Shown here piece after piece: positions 15,706 through 24,921 of a DNA stretch of 64,000 nt. The position numbers and the translations under genes are program-made. The notes under the pieces are model-generated. The model worked only from the letters and a program-made list of their open reading frames with translations, had not been told where the DNA came from and made no database searches. Origin of the DNA: CAZGXI01 sp964529715 (GTDB lineage: Bacteria; Chloroflexota; Anaerolineae; Aggregatilineales; Ch27). Numbering within the stretch: position 1 is the stretch's first letter; each line of letters starts with the position of its first letter. The stretch lies in assembly GCA_964529715.1 (NCBI GenBank), contig CAZGXI010000021.1:25537-89536 (forward strand), in the 5' to 3' direction.

Positions 15706-18396
15706 ATGGATCGCGCGATGGAACACTTTACCCCAGCCGAAGCGCCTATTCACGAAACCCGGCGGCTGCCGGTACTCCCCCCAGCCAAAACGGTCGGGCG
15801 CAATGCTGAATTAGGCCAGACTTTCGCCCAGGTGCGCGCCGGAAAAGCCGTGTTGTTGTACGGGCCGAGTGGCATCGGCAAATCGGCCCTGGCGACGACC
15901 ATCGCCTCGGCGTTCACCGCCTTTAGCGGCGGCGTGCTGTGGTGGCAAGTCGAGAGCGACCCCCTGGAGCTGCTCATCGTTCGCCTGGGACGGGCCTACG
16001 GCGAACGCGCCATCAGCGACAGTCCCAACCCGACAAGTCAGATCGCAGCAGCGCAGCGGTTGTTGCAACGCGAACAAAAGCCGCTGATTGTCCTGGACGG
16101 CGTGCTGAACCTCGATGCAGTGCGCGATTTCGTCACCAGGGTCGTGCCGGGCGTGCCGACCATTCTCACAAATGAAAGCAGCGAACCCGGCCCCTGGACG
16201 TCGATCCCACTGAGCTATCTCAAGGACACTGACGCGGTCGCCCTGTTTATGCAGGCTGCCGGCTACGAGCAGGTCTCCTCCGTCGTGCGCGTGGATATTC
16301 AGGGTGTCTGCAACATCCTGCGCGGCTCACCGCTGGCGATCATGCTGGCGGCGCGCTGCGTCCGCGTGACCGGGCAGACACCGGGCGAGTTTCTGGGTAC
16401 GCTCACCACGCCGGGGCGTAGTGGTCCCTTGTTGGGACTCAATAGCGTCTTTCAAGGGCTGCCGGAGGCGCTCCAGGGGATGCTCTTCACGCTAGGAGCG
16501 ACGTTTGCCGGGCGCGCCACGACGACGCTGCTCGAATCACTGAATCCCTCGCCTGCCGAGACGCTCACCCACATATTGGGGATGCTGGCGGCGCGCGGGC
16601 TGATCCAACCCCTGCCATGCGGGGGCAGCGCGACCTGCTACCGGATGCATGAGATGGTCCAGAGCTTCGCCACAAGCTGGCTACATGGCGCACAACGCCT
16701 GGAATCCACCGTCGCGCGCATTCAGGAAGCCATCGTCGCCTATGTCGAGCGGTACGCCGTCGATTCCCGCGAGGCACGCGACGCGCTGGTGGCCGAGATG
16801 CCGAATATCCTGAGCGCGGCGCACTACGCCGCCCGGCGCAACGACCGCGAAACGGTTCAGCGGCTGGTCGCAGCCCTCGCCGCTGCGTTTGGCCCCAGCG
16901 GGGGTTATGGTTACGAACTGCGTCATTTACAAGATATGCTGGCACGGCTGCAAGCCCCGCCAGCCGCATCCCCGGAGCAAACACTGGCCGACCTGGCTCA
17001 GATGGCGCTGTTCCCGCCGGAAGAGCGCCCCGCTTCTGCCCAGATGCCGGTCGCAACGATGCCGTCCGTCACAGCGGCAGGGAGCGATCTGACCTACGAC
17101 ACCAAACCCATGCCCCCGGTTTCTGCCCCGACGCGCGGTGTGCCGCCTGTACCGGTAGCGCAGGAAACCGTCGAACCGGAGATCGAACCCGCGCTCGAAG
17201 CACCCCCGCCGCCCGAAATCGAAGCAGAACCCGAATTCACCTTTGAGGAGCCTGGCGCAGAGGCCCCGACGACAGATATCAGTGGCACAGAAGCCACCGC
17301 GGGCAGGGTTGTGGCCGAAGAAGGGCCAGAAATATTCGAGCCGTTCGATGCGGCGGAAGAAGCCGCGCCCGCCCTTCCCGCCGAGGAAACCGACGAAATC
17401 GGCGACCTGTTCGCCGCCAGCGAAGCAGCTCTGGCATCGGGCAACTTGCGCCAGGCAGCGGCCACGCTAAACGCCCTCGGTCAGGCGTTGCTACGCCAGG
17501 ACCGCCTCGATGAGGCACGAGAAACTTTCGTCGAGGCGCTGACCGCCAGCGAAAACAGCGGTGACAGCGACCAGATGCTCGTTGCCCTGGAGTCGCTGGC
17601 CTCGATCAGCGTGAGCGACGGTGACCTGGAAAATGCCATTACCTACGCCACACGTGCTGAAAACCTAGTCGTCCAGCGCGACGACCCGGCCCGCTGGGGT
17701 TATCTGCTGGCGCTGTTGGGCGACATTCGACAAGAATTGGGCGAGCCGGACCAGGCCATTGAGACTTATCGTCTTGCCATCGACAAGTTCACCCTGGCTG
17801 GAGAACTGCTGAGCGTCGGCGTCATCAAGACCAAACTCGGCGGCATTTACCTGGACCAGAATAACGCAGCACAGGCCGTCCCAGTCTTGAACGACGCCAG
17901 CGCGATCTTCGAGCAGGAACACCGCGCCGACTATCAGGAGCGCGCGCTCGGCTATCTGGGATCGGCCTACGGCCAGTTGGGTCGCTGGGAGGAAGCCGAG
18001 ACACGCCACCAGGCCGCCCTGACCCTGGCCCGCTCGATGGGCGATGCCGAGGAGCAGGAACGCCAGATCGAGAACCTGGCTTACATCGCCCAGGTGCGTG
18101 GTGACCGCGAAAGGATGCTGGCTTATTACCGCCAGGGGTTGGACCTGGCTTACCGTGTTGGAGCGGTTGTGTGGCAGGTCCGCTTTCTGGACGTGCTGGG
18201 ACGCCTGTTGATGGACGACCTGCCGCGCGTGGGTCTGGCCGTGCGGTTGTTGGAAGAAGCCGAATCTCTTGTGCCAGACGAGGAGCGCGCACGGTTAATC
18301 AGCCGCGCCCATAAGCGCCTGGAACGCGCACAGGCGTCGGGCGTGGCGCAGGAGCCTGCGCCAGAAAAGGTCGCGGCCTGGGCCGCTCAAGGATAA
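15706..18396 (+). CDS. NB-ARC/STAND-type ATPase with C-terminal TPR repeats
   Basis: An 896-aa signalling NTPase. Walker A is GPSGIGKS (residues 53-60) and Walker B is LIVLDG (127-132), followed by an ILTNESS segment and a helical/winged region to about residue 330. Residues about 430-560 are Pro/Glu/Ala-rich and probably disordered. Residues about 565-880 hold at least seven TPR-like repeats (ALNALGQALLRQDRLDEAR, ALLGDIRQELGEPDQAIE, YLGSAYGQLGRWEEAE). STAND proteins switch on ligand-driven oligomerisation. No effector domain (HTH, kinase, protease) is evident at either end. A second ATG lies at 15718. The stop is 6 nt before the next gene. Confidence 0.8.
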   Translation: MDRAMEHFTPAEAPIHETRRLPVLPPAKTVGRNAELGQTFAQVRAGKAVLLYGPSGIGKSALATTIASAFTAFSGGVLWWQVESDPLELLIVRLGRAYGERAISDSPNPTSQIAAAQRLLQREQKPLIVLDGVLNLDAVRDFVTRVVPGVPTILTNESSEPGPWTSIPLSYLKDTDAVALFMQAAGYEQVSSVVRVDIQGVCNILRGSPLAIMLAARCVRVTGQTPGEFLGTLTTPGRSGPLLGLNSVFQGLPEALQGMLFTLGATFAGRATTTLLESLNPSPAETLTHILGMLAARGLIQPLPCGGSATCYRMHEMVQSFATSWLHGAQRLESTVARIQEAIVAYVERYAVDSREARDALVAEMPNILSAAHYAARRNDRETVQRLVAALAAAFGPSGGYGYELRHLQDMLARLQAPPAASPEQTLADLAQMALFPPEERPASAQMPVATMPSVTAAGSDLTYDTKPMPPVSAPTRGVPPVPVAQETVEPEIEPALEAPPPPEIEAEPEFTFEEPGAEAPTTDISGTEATAGRVVAEEGPEIFEPFDAAEEAAPALPAEETDEIGDLFAASEAALASGNLRQAAATLNALGQALLRQDRLDEARETFVEALTASENSGDSDQMLVALESLASISVSDGDLENAITYATRAENLVVQRDDPARWGYLLALLGDIRQELGEPDQAIETYRLAIDKFTLAGELLSVGVIKTKLGGIYLDQNNAAQAVPVLNDASAIFEQEHRADYQERALGYLGSAYGQLGRWEEAETRHQAALTLARSMGDAEEQERQIENLAYIAQVRGDRERMLAYYRQGLDLAYRVGAVVWQVRFLDVLGRLLMDDLPRVGLAVRLLEEAESLVPDEERARLISRAHKRLERAQASGVAQEPAPEKVAAWAAQG

Positions 18397-18402
18397 CTGC
18401 TC

Positions 18403-18951
18403 ATGCGCCACCGTTTTCGGCTGCTGATCTTCCTCCTGTTGCTTCTTTTGGCAGCCATTCCCGGCGCTGCCCAGGAGATTGTCGTCGTCCGTACCACCAC
18501 CGACCTGCGCCTGCGCGCCCGGCCCAGTACGCGCGACTCGGCAGTGCTGGCGGTTGTGCCACGCGGCGTCGAACTGGAAGCAACCGGCATCAACGCCCGC
18601 CACACCTGGGTTCAGGCGACGTATTATAACTTTACCGGCTGGCTCTACACCCGCTACCTGACCGTCGTCAGTGGCGACCTGTCTACATTGCCCGTCGTGG
18701 ACAGCACGACTTCTGCCGGTGCGGAAGTGTCCGGCGGCGCTTCGCCACCCACCACCACGCCCCAACCCGCCGAACCGGCCTCGCTGCCGGTTGTTCCGGT
18801 GGGCCAAACTTATGACTGCCCGCGCTACTGCCGGGATTACACCTCCTGCGAGCAGGCGCTGTACTGCCTGGCGCAGGGCGCGACACGCCTGGACCGCGAT
18901 GGCGACGGCAGCCCATGCGAGCAGCCGGAGTATGTCTGCCCGGCGCGTTGA
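18403..18951 (+). CDS. secreted SH3b-Excalibur domain protein
   Basis: 182 aa. An N-terminal signal peptide (RLLIFLLLLLLAAIPGAAQ) leads to an SH3b domain (TDLRLRARPSTRDSAVLAVVPRGVELEATG ... GWLYTRYLTV), a short Thr/Pro/Ala linker, and a C-terminal Cys-rich Excalibur calcium-binding domain (CRDYTSCEQAL, then RLDRDGDGSPCE). Excalibur loops mimic EF-hand Ca2+ sites and occur on extracellular proteins. The gene begins 6 nt after the NB-ARC/TPR gene with AAGGATAA as its SD, so the two form an operon linking a cytoplasmic STAND ATPase to a secreted protein. Confidence 0.82.
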   Translation: MRHRFRLLIFLLLLLLAAIPGAAQEIVVVRTTTDLRLRARPSTRDSAVLAVVPRGVELEATGINARHTWVQATYYNFTGWLYTRYLTVVSGDLSTLPVVDSTTSAGAEVSGGASPPTTTPQPAEPASLPVVPVGQTYDCPRYCRDYTSCEQALYCLAQGATRLDRDGDGSPCEQPEYVCPAR

Positions 18952-18963
18952 GTGCGCTCAGGC

Positions 18964-19464
18964 TCAGGTCGAGAAGACGTGCCCGGCTTCCGAGCCGGGG
19001 TCTTCACCGAGCAGTTGTAGTGCGTGGGGCAACACCGGCAGGATCACCTCCAGGTTTTCCCGAACCGCTTTGGGGCTGCCCGGCAGGTTGACAATCAGCA
19101 CGCGCCCACGTATCCCACACACGGCGCGGCTGAGCATGGCGTGCGGCGTCTTGAGCAGGCTGGCGGCGCGCATAGCCTCCGCCAGACCGGGCGCCTCCCG
19201 GTCGATGACGGCGCGGGTAGCTTCAGGCGTCACGTCGCGCGGGGCGAAGCCTGTTCCACCGGTCGTAAAGATCACGTCCACCTGGTCGCCTTCGGACCAT
19301 GCGACGAGTTTCGCAGCGATCTGATCGCGTTCGTCGGGCACAACCCCGGTCAACGCCACCTGTCCTCCGGCAGCAGCCACGATCTCCGCAATAACCGGTC
19401 CGCTGGCGTCAGGCCGCTCGCCTCGAAAACTCCGGTCGCTGATGGTAAGAATTCCGGCGCGCAT
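18964..19464 (-). CDS. mog: molybdopterin adenylyltransferase / MoaB-Mog family protein
   Basis: 166 aa MoCF-binding fold. The start GILTISDRSFRGERPDASGP, DVIFTTGGTGFAPRDVTPEAT and REAPGLAEAMR motifs define the MoaB/Mog family, which adenylates molybdopterin before molybdenum insertion. The C-terminal IVNLPGSPKAV is also conserved. No other molybdenum cofactor gene is in the window. It follows the PHP/AlbA_2 gene by 63 nt on the same strand and may share its transcript. Confidence 0.9.
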   Translation of the reverse strand: MRAGILTISDRSFRGERPDASGPVIAEIVAAAGGQVALTGVVPDERDQIAAKLVAWSEGDQVDVIFTTGGTGFAPRDVTPEATRAVIDREAPGLAEAMRAASLLKTPHAMLSRAVCGIRGRVLIVNLPGSPKAVRENLEVILPVLPHALQLLGEDPGSEAGHVFST

Positions 19465-19527
19465 CTTCGCTACCTGCTGTGTCCGTCTAGGCAGCGGCGG
19501 ACGGCATCCGCCGCTGCGCCACAGGGA

Positions 19528-21342
19528 TCAGCCGGCATCATCCTCCGGCACCGGCTCCTGGGTGATGAATTCTGCCCAGGGGCCGTGCATCCCGTCCTCG
19601 GTAACTCCATAGTACACGCGCAGGCCGCCCGGCGTGCGCTGCACCAGATCATAGCGGACCGCTCCACCCCGACGGTGGCGTTTGATCAGCCCCAGGTTGC
19701 TGCGCCAGGCGACCTGTCGGGGATCGACGGGATTCTTCTCCTTCTCGGTAATGGCGTAATGCCACAGCCGACGCGCCGAAGAGCGGGTGACGTTTTTGAC
19801 GATGTTGCCATTGCGCAGGTCGCGCATGATGTGATACAGCGTGCCCTTGCGCTCTTCTGTGCTCAGCACTTCGACGCCGGTCTTGGGCGCCAGATCGTCA
19901 TCGGCGATGGTCGGCTTGATCTCGCCAGTCTCCGGCAAAGTTTCGGGGGTCGGCAGCGCCGCCGGGGCAGCTGGCGTCAGCGGCGGAGTCACGGCGAGAG
20001 AGGCTTGTCGGCTGGCGAGCACCAGACGCACGATTTCGTCGCGCACGGCCAGAGTCGTTTCGGCCTCGTCACGGACGTAAATCTTGTTGTCGTCGATGGC
20101 ATAAGGCGGATCGTCGCCTTTGGGAACGCGCAGGCGGACGATAACTTTGCCCTGCGTCTGTTGGGTGTCGATCTCCACTTCCAACGGCGGCGTGATCTTC
20201 TGCTCAATCTCAGCGTTGAGCATCTCAATCGTCTCGACCACGCTGTCCACGCCAATCGGCTTCTGCCGGGGGTCGGCGCTCAGACCGACATAAATCGTGC
20301 CGCCGTTGGTGTTTGCCATCGCGCACACATCGGCCACAATGGTGTAGAGCATCCCGCCGCGCCGGGTGGCCTTTTCATGAAACGCCTGGACGATGCTGGG
20401 GCCTTCTTCCCGCGCCGCCTGGATATGATCGTAAGGGGCGCGGTTGCCAGCGTAAGGCCGTGTACGGGCAAAGTCGTCGCTGCGGAACATCTCCAGTAAG
20501 GCATCGAACGTCCGTTCTGGCAGCAACACCTCTGTCACGCGGTCGCCCACGCCCCAGTTCTGGTTTTTTGCGGCGTTCGGGTCGGCATTGAGGCGGTGCG
20601 CATCCGACCCCTGGATGCAGCGCATCCGGCGGGGATACTCCGGCTTGGTGCCATCGAAAAAGCGCGCCGTCGTGCCGCGCCCGGAGCGTTCCAGATCGGT
20701 CACTTCCAGGGCGTGCAAATGAAGGTCCTGCGTGTAGGCGATGCGTGTCTGACCGCCGAAATCAAAGCCGCGCATTGCCACGCCGTGACTCGAATTGGCA
20801 TGGGCAGCGATGACGATCCCTCCTGCCCGGTTGATTTCGCGGTAGGCCGTCAGCACGTCTGCCGACGCGCCGACGTTAGAACTGCCCTGGTCCAACACCT
20901 CCGGTGGAACATTCAGGTTCAGCAGAATGTGCTCGATCTGGCGGATGCTGGTCTGGGGCGAAAAGATACCCAGGATGTGAAACCCGAACGTCGCGGTAAA
21001 TTCAAACCCCGGCAGCACCAGGATTTTGTCCAACAGACGACGGTATTCGGCCAGGCGGCGTTTTTCTTCCGGCTGGGCACGGCCCAACCGTTCCAGAAAA
21101 CTCAACTTATCGATGTCGTCCATCATCGCGCGGTAGCCACTGACGGTGTTGTGATCCGTGAAGGCGATGATGTCCAGGTTGCGCATCTCAGCTTTGCGCA
21201 GGATTTCCAAACACCCAACCTCTGTCGATTCCTGAAAGTCGGCAGAAGCAGGTGTATGGATGTGCAGGTCCATGAGGAACCACTGCATTTTACCGGAACG
21301 CTTTTTGCCAGCCACAGGGCGTTTCTCCGTCTGACCACTCAC
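19528..21342 (-). CDS. PHP phosphoesterase - AlbA_2 (Schlafen-like) fusion protein
   Basis: 604 aa in three parts. Residues 20-300 are a PHP-domain phosphoesterase with a complete metal set: H27-x-H29 in DLHIHT, D63-H64 in TDHN, E114 in GFEFT, H122, H181 in AAHANSSHG and D247-x-H249 in GSDAH. Residues about 313-460 match an AlbA_2 / divergent AAA-4 domain (VADVCAMANTNGGTIYVGL, then IYVRDEAETTLA). Residues about 490-604 are a basic C-terminal region with a winged-helix look. PHP enzymes hydrolyse phosphoesters; AlbA_2 domains bind nucleic acid. The start is a GTG at 21342; an in-frame ATG at 21288 is the alternative. It sits 14 nt after a receiver-domain gene. Confidence 0.82.
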   Translation of the reverse strand: MSGQTEKRPVAGKKRSGKMQWFLMDLHIHTPASADFQESTEVGCLEILRKAEMRNLDIIAFTDHNTVSGYRAMMDDIDKLSFLERLGRAQPEEKRRLAEYRRLLDKILVLPGFEFTATFGFHILGIFSPQTSIRQIEHILLNLNVPPEVLDQGSSNVGASADVLTAYREINRAGGIVIAAHANSSHGVAMRGFDFGGQTRIAYTQDLHLHALEVTDLERSGRGTTARFFDGTKPEYPRRMRCIQGSDAHRLNADPNAAKNQNWGVGDRVTEVLLPERTFDALLEMFRSDDFARTRPYAGNRAPYDHIQAAREEGPSIVQAFHEKATRRGGMLYTIVADVCAMANTNGGTIYVGLSADPRQKPIGVDSVVETIEMLNAEIEQKITPPLEVEIDTQQTQGKVIVRLRVPKGDDPPYAIDDNKIYVRDEAETTLAVRDEIVRLVLASRQASLAVTPPLTPAAPAALPTPETLPETGEIKPTIADDDLAPKTGVEVLSTEERKGTLYHIMRDLRNGNIVKNVTRSSARRLWHYAITEKEKNPVDPRQVAWRSNLGLIKRHRRGGAVRYDLVQRTPGGLRVYYGVTEDGMHGPWAEFITQEPVPEDDAG

Positions 21343-21356
21343 CGGCGTCAGCCCGA

Positions 21357-21707
21357 TCAGAGCAGGCTTTTGAGCGTGTTGGCCAGCGTTCCGGCCTCCA
21401 GCGGTTTGAACAGGAACAAGTTCGCCCCTGCGCGTCGGGCTTCGTCGGCCACGTTCATGCCAGAAGCCATAACAATCGGCGTCCGGGCAAACTGGGGATC
21501 GGCACGCAAAGCGCGGACGACTTCCACGCCGTCAATATCGACCAGGTGATGGTCGATCAAGAGGATGTCAGGTCGCTCGCGGCGGGCAGCATTGAGCACA
21601 TCTCCCCCGCGCGCCACCAGCACCACATCGAAGCCATCCATTTGCAGCAGGGTTTCCAACAGTTTGACCGTCGTGCGGTCATCGTCAACGATCATGACCT
21701 TAGGCAA
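21357..21707 (-). CDS. single-domain response regulator (CheY-like receiver)
   Basis: 116 aa receiver domain with no output domain. The acidic pocket is D8-D9-D10, the phosphoacceptor is D52 in ILLIDHHLV, the switch residue is S82 (MASG) and the conserved Lys is K101 in LFKPLE. The start codon is TTG at 21707: the only ATG is internal to the first strand, and an AGGAGAG lies at the right distance upstream. It is located between lon and the PHP/AlbA_2 gene on the same strand. No partner histidine kinase is in the window. Confidence 0.88.
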   Translation of the reverse strand: MPKVMIVDDDRTTVKLLETLLQMDGFDVVLVARGGDVLNAARRERPDILLIDHHLVDIDGVEVVRALRADPQFARTPIVMASGMNVADEARRAGANLFLFKPLEAGTLANTLKSLL

Positions 21708-21761
21708 AGCAATTCTCTCCTAGCTATGTCGCGCCCGCTAGGCGCGCCTCCAATACCGGTA

Positions 21762-24332
21762 TTACACCGTTTCCGACAGCGGTTCCACCACATCTGCCTG
21801 CGCCGTGCCCTCCGGCGATGAGGGAGGAAGCAGCGCCGCCTCCAGCACTTCGTCCATCCGATCCACCAGCACGAACGTGAGCGCCTCGCGCACTTCCGGG
21901 GGCAAGTCATCCAGGTCTGGCTCATTGCGTTTCGGCAAGATAACCGTTTCGATGCCGATCCGGTGTGCGGCCAAGACTTTCTCCTTAATGCCGCCGACCG
22001 GGAGCACCTGTCCGCGCAGGGTAATTTCACCCGTCATGGCAACACGGGGGCGTACAGGCCGTCCGGTCAACAGTGAAGCCAAAGCTGTGGCCATGGTAAT
22101 TCCGGCAGAAGGGCCGTCTTTGGGAACCGCGCCTGCCGGGACATGCAGATGTATATCCTGCCGCTCAAAGAAATCCTCACTCAAGCCAAGCTGGGTTGCC
22201 TGCGAGCGGATGAAACTCAGCGCGGCACGGGCACTCTCCTGCATCACATCGCCAAGCTGCCCGGTCAACTGAAAGCCCTTACTGCCGGGCATACAGGCCG
22301 CCTCAACGAACAGCACGTCGCCGCCCATCGGCGTCCAAGCCAGGCCGGTGGCCACACCAGGCCGCTCAGTGCGATCCGCGATTTCTGTCTGATAGCTGAA
22401 GCGCGGCTTGCCTAACAGTTCGCGCACGGTGTCTTTGTCGATGACATGCTCCTGACCGGTCTCATCGCCCGACGACTCGGCCACACGGGTCGCTATTTTA
22501 CGCGCTGCCCGCCCGATCTGGCGTTCCAACTCGCGCACACCCGCCTCGCGCGTGTAATCGTGAATAATCACGGCGAGCGCGTCCTGGGTAAAACAGATTT
22601 CCTCCGCTTTCAGGCCGTTTTCGCGCGCCTGCCGGGGCACCAGGTAGTGTAGCGCGATCTGAATCTTTTCCTGCTCGGTGTAGCCACTGAGCTGGATGAT
22701 CTCCATGCGGTCACGCAATGGGCCGGGGATCGGTTCCAGTTCATTGGCCGTGGTGATAAACAACACCTCCGACAGGTCAAAGGCCACATCCAGATAGTGA
22801 TCGCGGAACTCGTAGTTCTGTTCCGGGTCCAAGACTTCTAACAGTGCCGAGGCCGGGTCGCCACGAAAGTCGCGGCCCAACTTATCGACTTCGTCCAACA
22901 TGATCACCGGGTTGCGGCTCTCGACCCGGCGCAGTGTCTGGATGATGCGGCCCGGCATGGCTCCGACGTAAGTACGGCGAAAACCTCGGATTTCCGCCTC
23001 ATCGCGGATACCGCCCAGGCTCATACGGATGAACTTACGGCCCATCGCGCGGGAAATGGAAGCGCCTAAGGAGGTCTTGCCGACGCCGGGTGGCCCGATA
23101 AAGCACAGAATCGCCCCGCGCCGCTCGCGGCGGATGACGTCGGGCTGTTCTTGAACAGCCAGTTCTTCGGCCCGCTCAGTGCGCAGCCGCCGCACGGCCA
23201 AAAACTCCAGAATGCGCTCCTTGATGTCCTTGAGTCCGTAGTGATCGACATCCAGGACATAGCGGGCGTGGGCGATGTCTAGGTTATCCTCGGTGCGTTT
23301 GCTCCAGGGCAGACTCACCAACCAGTCCAGATAAGTACGGATGACGCCATATTCGGCGGCAGCAGTCGGCAGCTTTTCCATACGGTCCAGCTCGCGCCGC
23401 GCCTCCCGTTCCGCCTCCTCGGTCATGCCGGCCTGGCTGATCTTCTGGCGGAATTCCTCGATCTCGACCTGCTGCTCGTCAGCCTCCCCCAGTTCGCGCT
23501 GAATAGCCTTGAGCTGCTCCCGCAGGAAATATTCCCGCTGAACCTTTTCCATTTCCGACTGCGCCTCGGTCTGGATTTTGCGGCCCAGCTCCAGGACTTC
23601 CAATTCTTTGTTCAGGATGTCCATCAGGCGGCGCAGCTTGGCCGTGACCGCATCCAGTTCCAAAAGTTCCTGGCTGTCTTTGAGATCGATGCGGATGTAA
23701 GTGGCAATGGCGTACACCAATTGCAGCGGGTCATCCACGTTCAGGGCCGACGTGATCAATTCGCCGGGGATGCTGGGGACCAATTCCGCCAGCCGCCCGA
23801 ACTGCGCCACGACGTTGCGGGTCAGGGCCTGCACTTCGATGTTGTTTTCGGTGAACTCCGGGTGCAGCCTGACTCTGGCGACCAGGTACGGGTCGGTGGA
23901 AACATACTCCTCGATCTGGATGCGCGCTAACCCCTGCACCAGCAGACGGATCGTCCCGTCGGGCGCGCGGAAGAGCCGATGCACGGCGGCCACGGTGCCC
24001 ACTCGGTAGATTTCGTCTGGACCGGGCAGTTCATTGTCCGGATCATGGGCAGCAGCCAACCCGATCAGGCGCTCGCCGGGCACAACGTCGTCGATCAGGC
24101 GGATGGAGCGAGGCTGCCCAACGGTGATCGGGATGGCCGTTTGCGGATAAACGACGGTGCCGCGTAGAGGCAGGATCGGTAGGACTTCGGGCAGACTCAG
24201 CGTACTTTCCGGCGCGGGGTGTTCCTCTTCGGTTGCCACGTCGATGGGTTGTTCCTGTTCCACATAGGTAACGGGTGTGGTCTCTTCCTGCTTCTCGGCA
24301 GGCGCTTCAGGTGCTTGTTTCTTTTTAGGCAT
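21762..24332 (-). CDS. lon: ATP-dependent Lon protease
   Basis: LonA-type AAA+ protease of 856 aa that degrades misfolded and regulatory proteins. After a charged N-terminal extension of about 45 residues come the substrate-binding domain (LPILPLRGTVVYP, residue 52 onwards), a coiled-coil, the AAA+ module with Walker A GPPGVGKT (413-420) and Walker B VIMLDEVDK, and the protease domain with the Ser742-Lys785 dyad in KDGPSAG and GGIKEK. All key residues are present. It lies 17 nt after the hsp20 gene and should be co-transcribed with it, a natural pairing of chaperone and protease. Confidence 0.97.
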   Translation of the reverse strand: MPKKKQAPEAPAEKQEETTPVTYVEQEQPIDVATEEEHPAPESTLSLPEVLPILPLRGTVVYPQTAIPITVGQPRSIRLIDDVVPGERLIGLAAAHDPDNELPGPDEIYRVGTVAAVHRLFRAPDGTIRLLVQGLARIQIEEYVSTDPYLVARVRLHPEFTENNIEVQALTRNVVAQFGRLAELVPSIPGELITSALNVDDPLQLVYAIATYIRIDLKDSQELLELDAVTAKLRRLMDILNKELEVLELGRKIQTEAQSEMEKVQREYFLREQLKAIQRELGEADEQQVEIEEFRQKISQAGMTEEAEREARRELDRMEKLPTAAAEYGVIRTYLDWLVSLPWSKRTEDNLDIAHARYVLDVDHYGLKDIKERILEFLAVRRLRTERAEELAVQEQPDVIRRERRGAILCFIGPPGVGKTSLGASISRAMGRKFIRMSLGGIRDEAEIRGFRRTYVGAMPGRIIQTLRRVESRNPVIMLDEVDKLGRDFRGDPASALLEVLDPEQNYEFRDHYLDVAFDLSEVLFITTANELEPIPGPLRDRMEIIQLSGYTEQEKIQIALHYLVPRQARENGLKAEEICFTQDALAVIIHDYTREAGVRELERQIGRAARKIATRVAESSGDETGQEHVIDKDTVRELLGKPRFSYQTEIADRTERPGVATGLAWTPMGGDVLFVEAACMPGSKGFQLTGQLGDVMQESARAALSFIRSQATQLGLSEDFFERQDIHLHVPAGAVPKDGPSAGITMATALASLLTGRPVRPRVAMTGEITLRGQVLPVGGIKEKVLAAHRIGIETVILPKRNEPDLDDLPPEVREALTFVLVDRMDEVLEAALLPPSSPEGTAQADVVEPLSETV

Positions 24333-24349
24333 GGCGCAATCGAAACAAC

Positions 24350-24784
24350 CTATTCCTCAACAATGTCCACGTTCACAACGGCAATATACTGGCGGCGCGC
24401 CTGCGGCAGTTCGATGCGCAGCAGGCCATCGCGGTAAACCGCCGTCACCTCCTCGCGTCGGACCGGCCAGGGCAAATATACATCCGTGCGGAACTCTCCT
24501 CGCTGGACTTCCATCTGATGGCAAGCCAGGTTAGCCCCTTCCACAAGCTGCTTGCGCACGCCGCTGATGATCAGGTGGCGGTCCTGTAAGGCGATACGAA
24601 AATCGCCCTCGCGCATACCGGCGATCTCGACCAGGATCACCAGTCGGTCATCCAGCTCGTAGACATCCGTCGGCGGACGCCAGACGGTCGATTGGCGGAC
24701 GATGACACGGCGCCAGGTGAACTGGCCCAACGGTTCATCAGATTCGGAGGCTGCTTTGGTTTTCATCACCACGTTCTCGGCCAT
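24350..24784 (-). CDS. Hsp20/alpha-crystallin-family small heat shock protein
   Basis: About 144 aa. The alpha-crystallin domain runs from about residue 38 to 130: DVYELDDRLVILVEIAGMREGDFRIALQ, GVRKQLVEGA, then EFRTDVYLPWPV and GLLRIELPQAR. The family binds unfolding proteins without ATP. ATG 24784 is the first ATG; a GTG three bases upstream and an ATG at 24766 are alternatives, none with a strong SD. It begins the hsp20-lon series. No CIRCE-type inverted repeat is visible upstream. Confidence 0.88.
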   Translation of the reverse strand: MAENVVMKTKAASESDEPLGQFTWRRVIVRQSTVWRPPTDVYELDDRLVILVEIAGMREGDFRIALQDRHLIISGVRKQLVEGANLACHQMEVQRGEFRTDVYLPWPVRREEVTAVYRDGLLRIELPQARRQYIAVVNVDIVEE

Positions 24785-24825
24785 CACTCAACGTCACAAC
24801 CTGACGCCAGGACTGATCCGATCCG

Positions 24826-24854
24826 ATTTTACCACAGCCGGAGCGCAGGCTCAA
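24826..24854 (-). promoter_or_regulatory. predicted promoter of the hsp20-lon operon
   Basis: On the minus strand, -35 TTGAGC (24854-24849), a 17-nt spacer and -10 TAAAAT (24831-24826) lie about 40 nt before the hsp20 start. The boxes look vegetative rather than a heat-shock sigma type. Confidence 0.55.
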
Positions 24855-24921
24855 TTGAGATAAGAACCTGGGGGACCGTGCCGCGCATTTTGGGAAAAGT
24901 GAACAGGAACGACAGAGCGCC

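Noticed and set aside
19024..20499. 491-aa plus-strand ORF
   Set aside because: It is antisense to the Mog and PHP/AlbA_2 genes, which have clear motifs. Its product is rich in His, Gln and Arg, typical of a GC-rich shadow.
20596..21549. 317-aa plus-strand ORF
   Set aside because: Antisense to the PHP domain, where all metal ligands are conserved.
24788..24860. CIRCE or HAIR heat-shock operator before hsp20-lon
   Set aside because: No TTAGCACTC-N9-GAGTGCTAA-like or HspR-type inverted repeat could be found.
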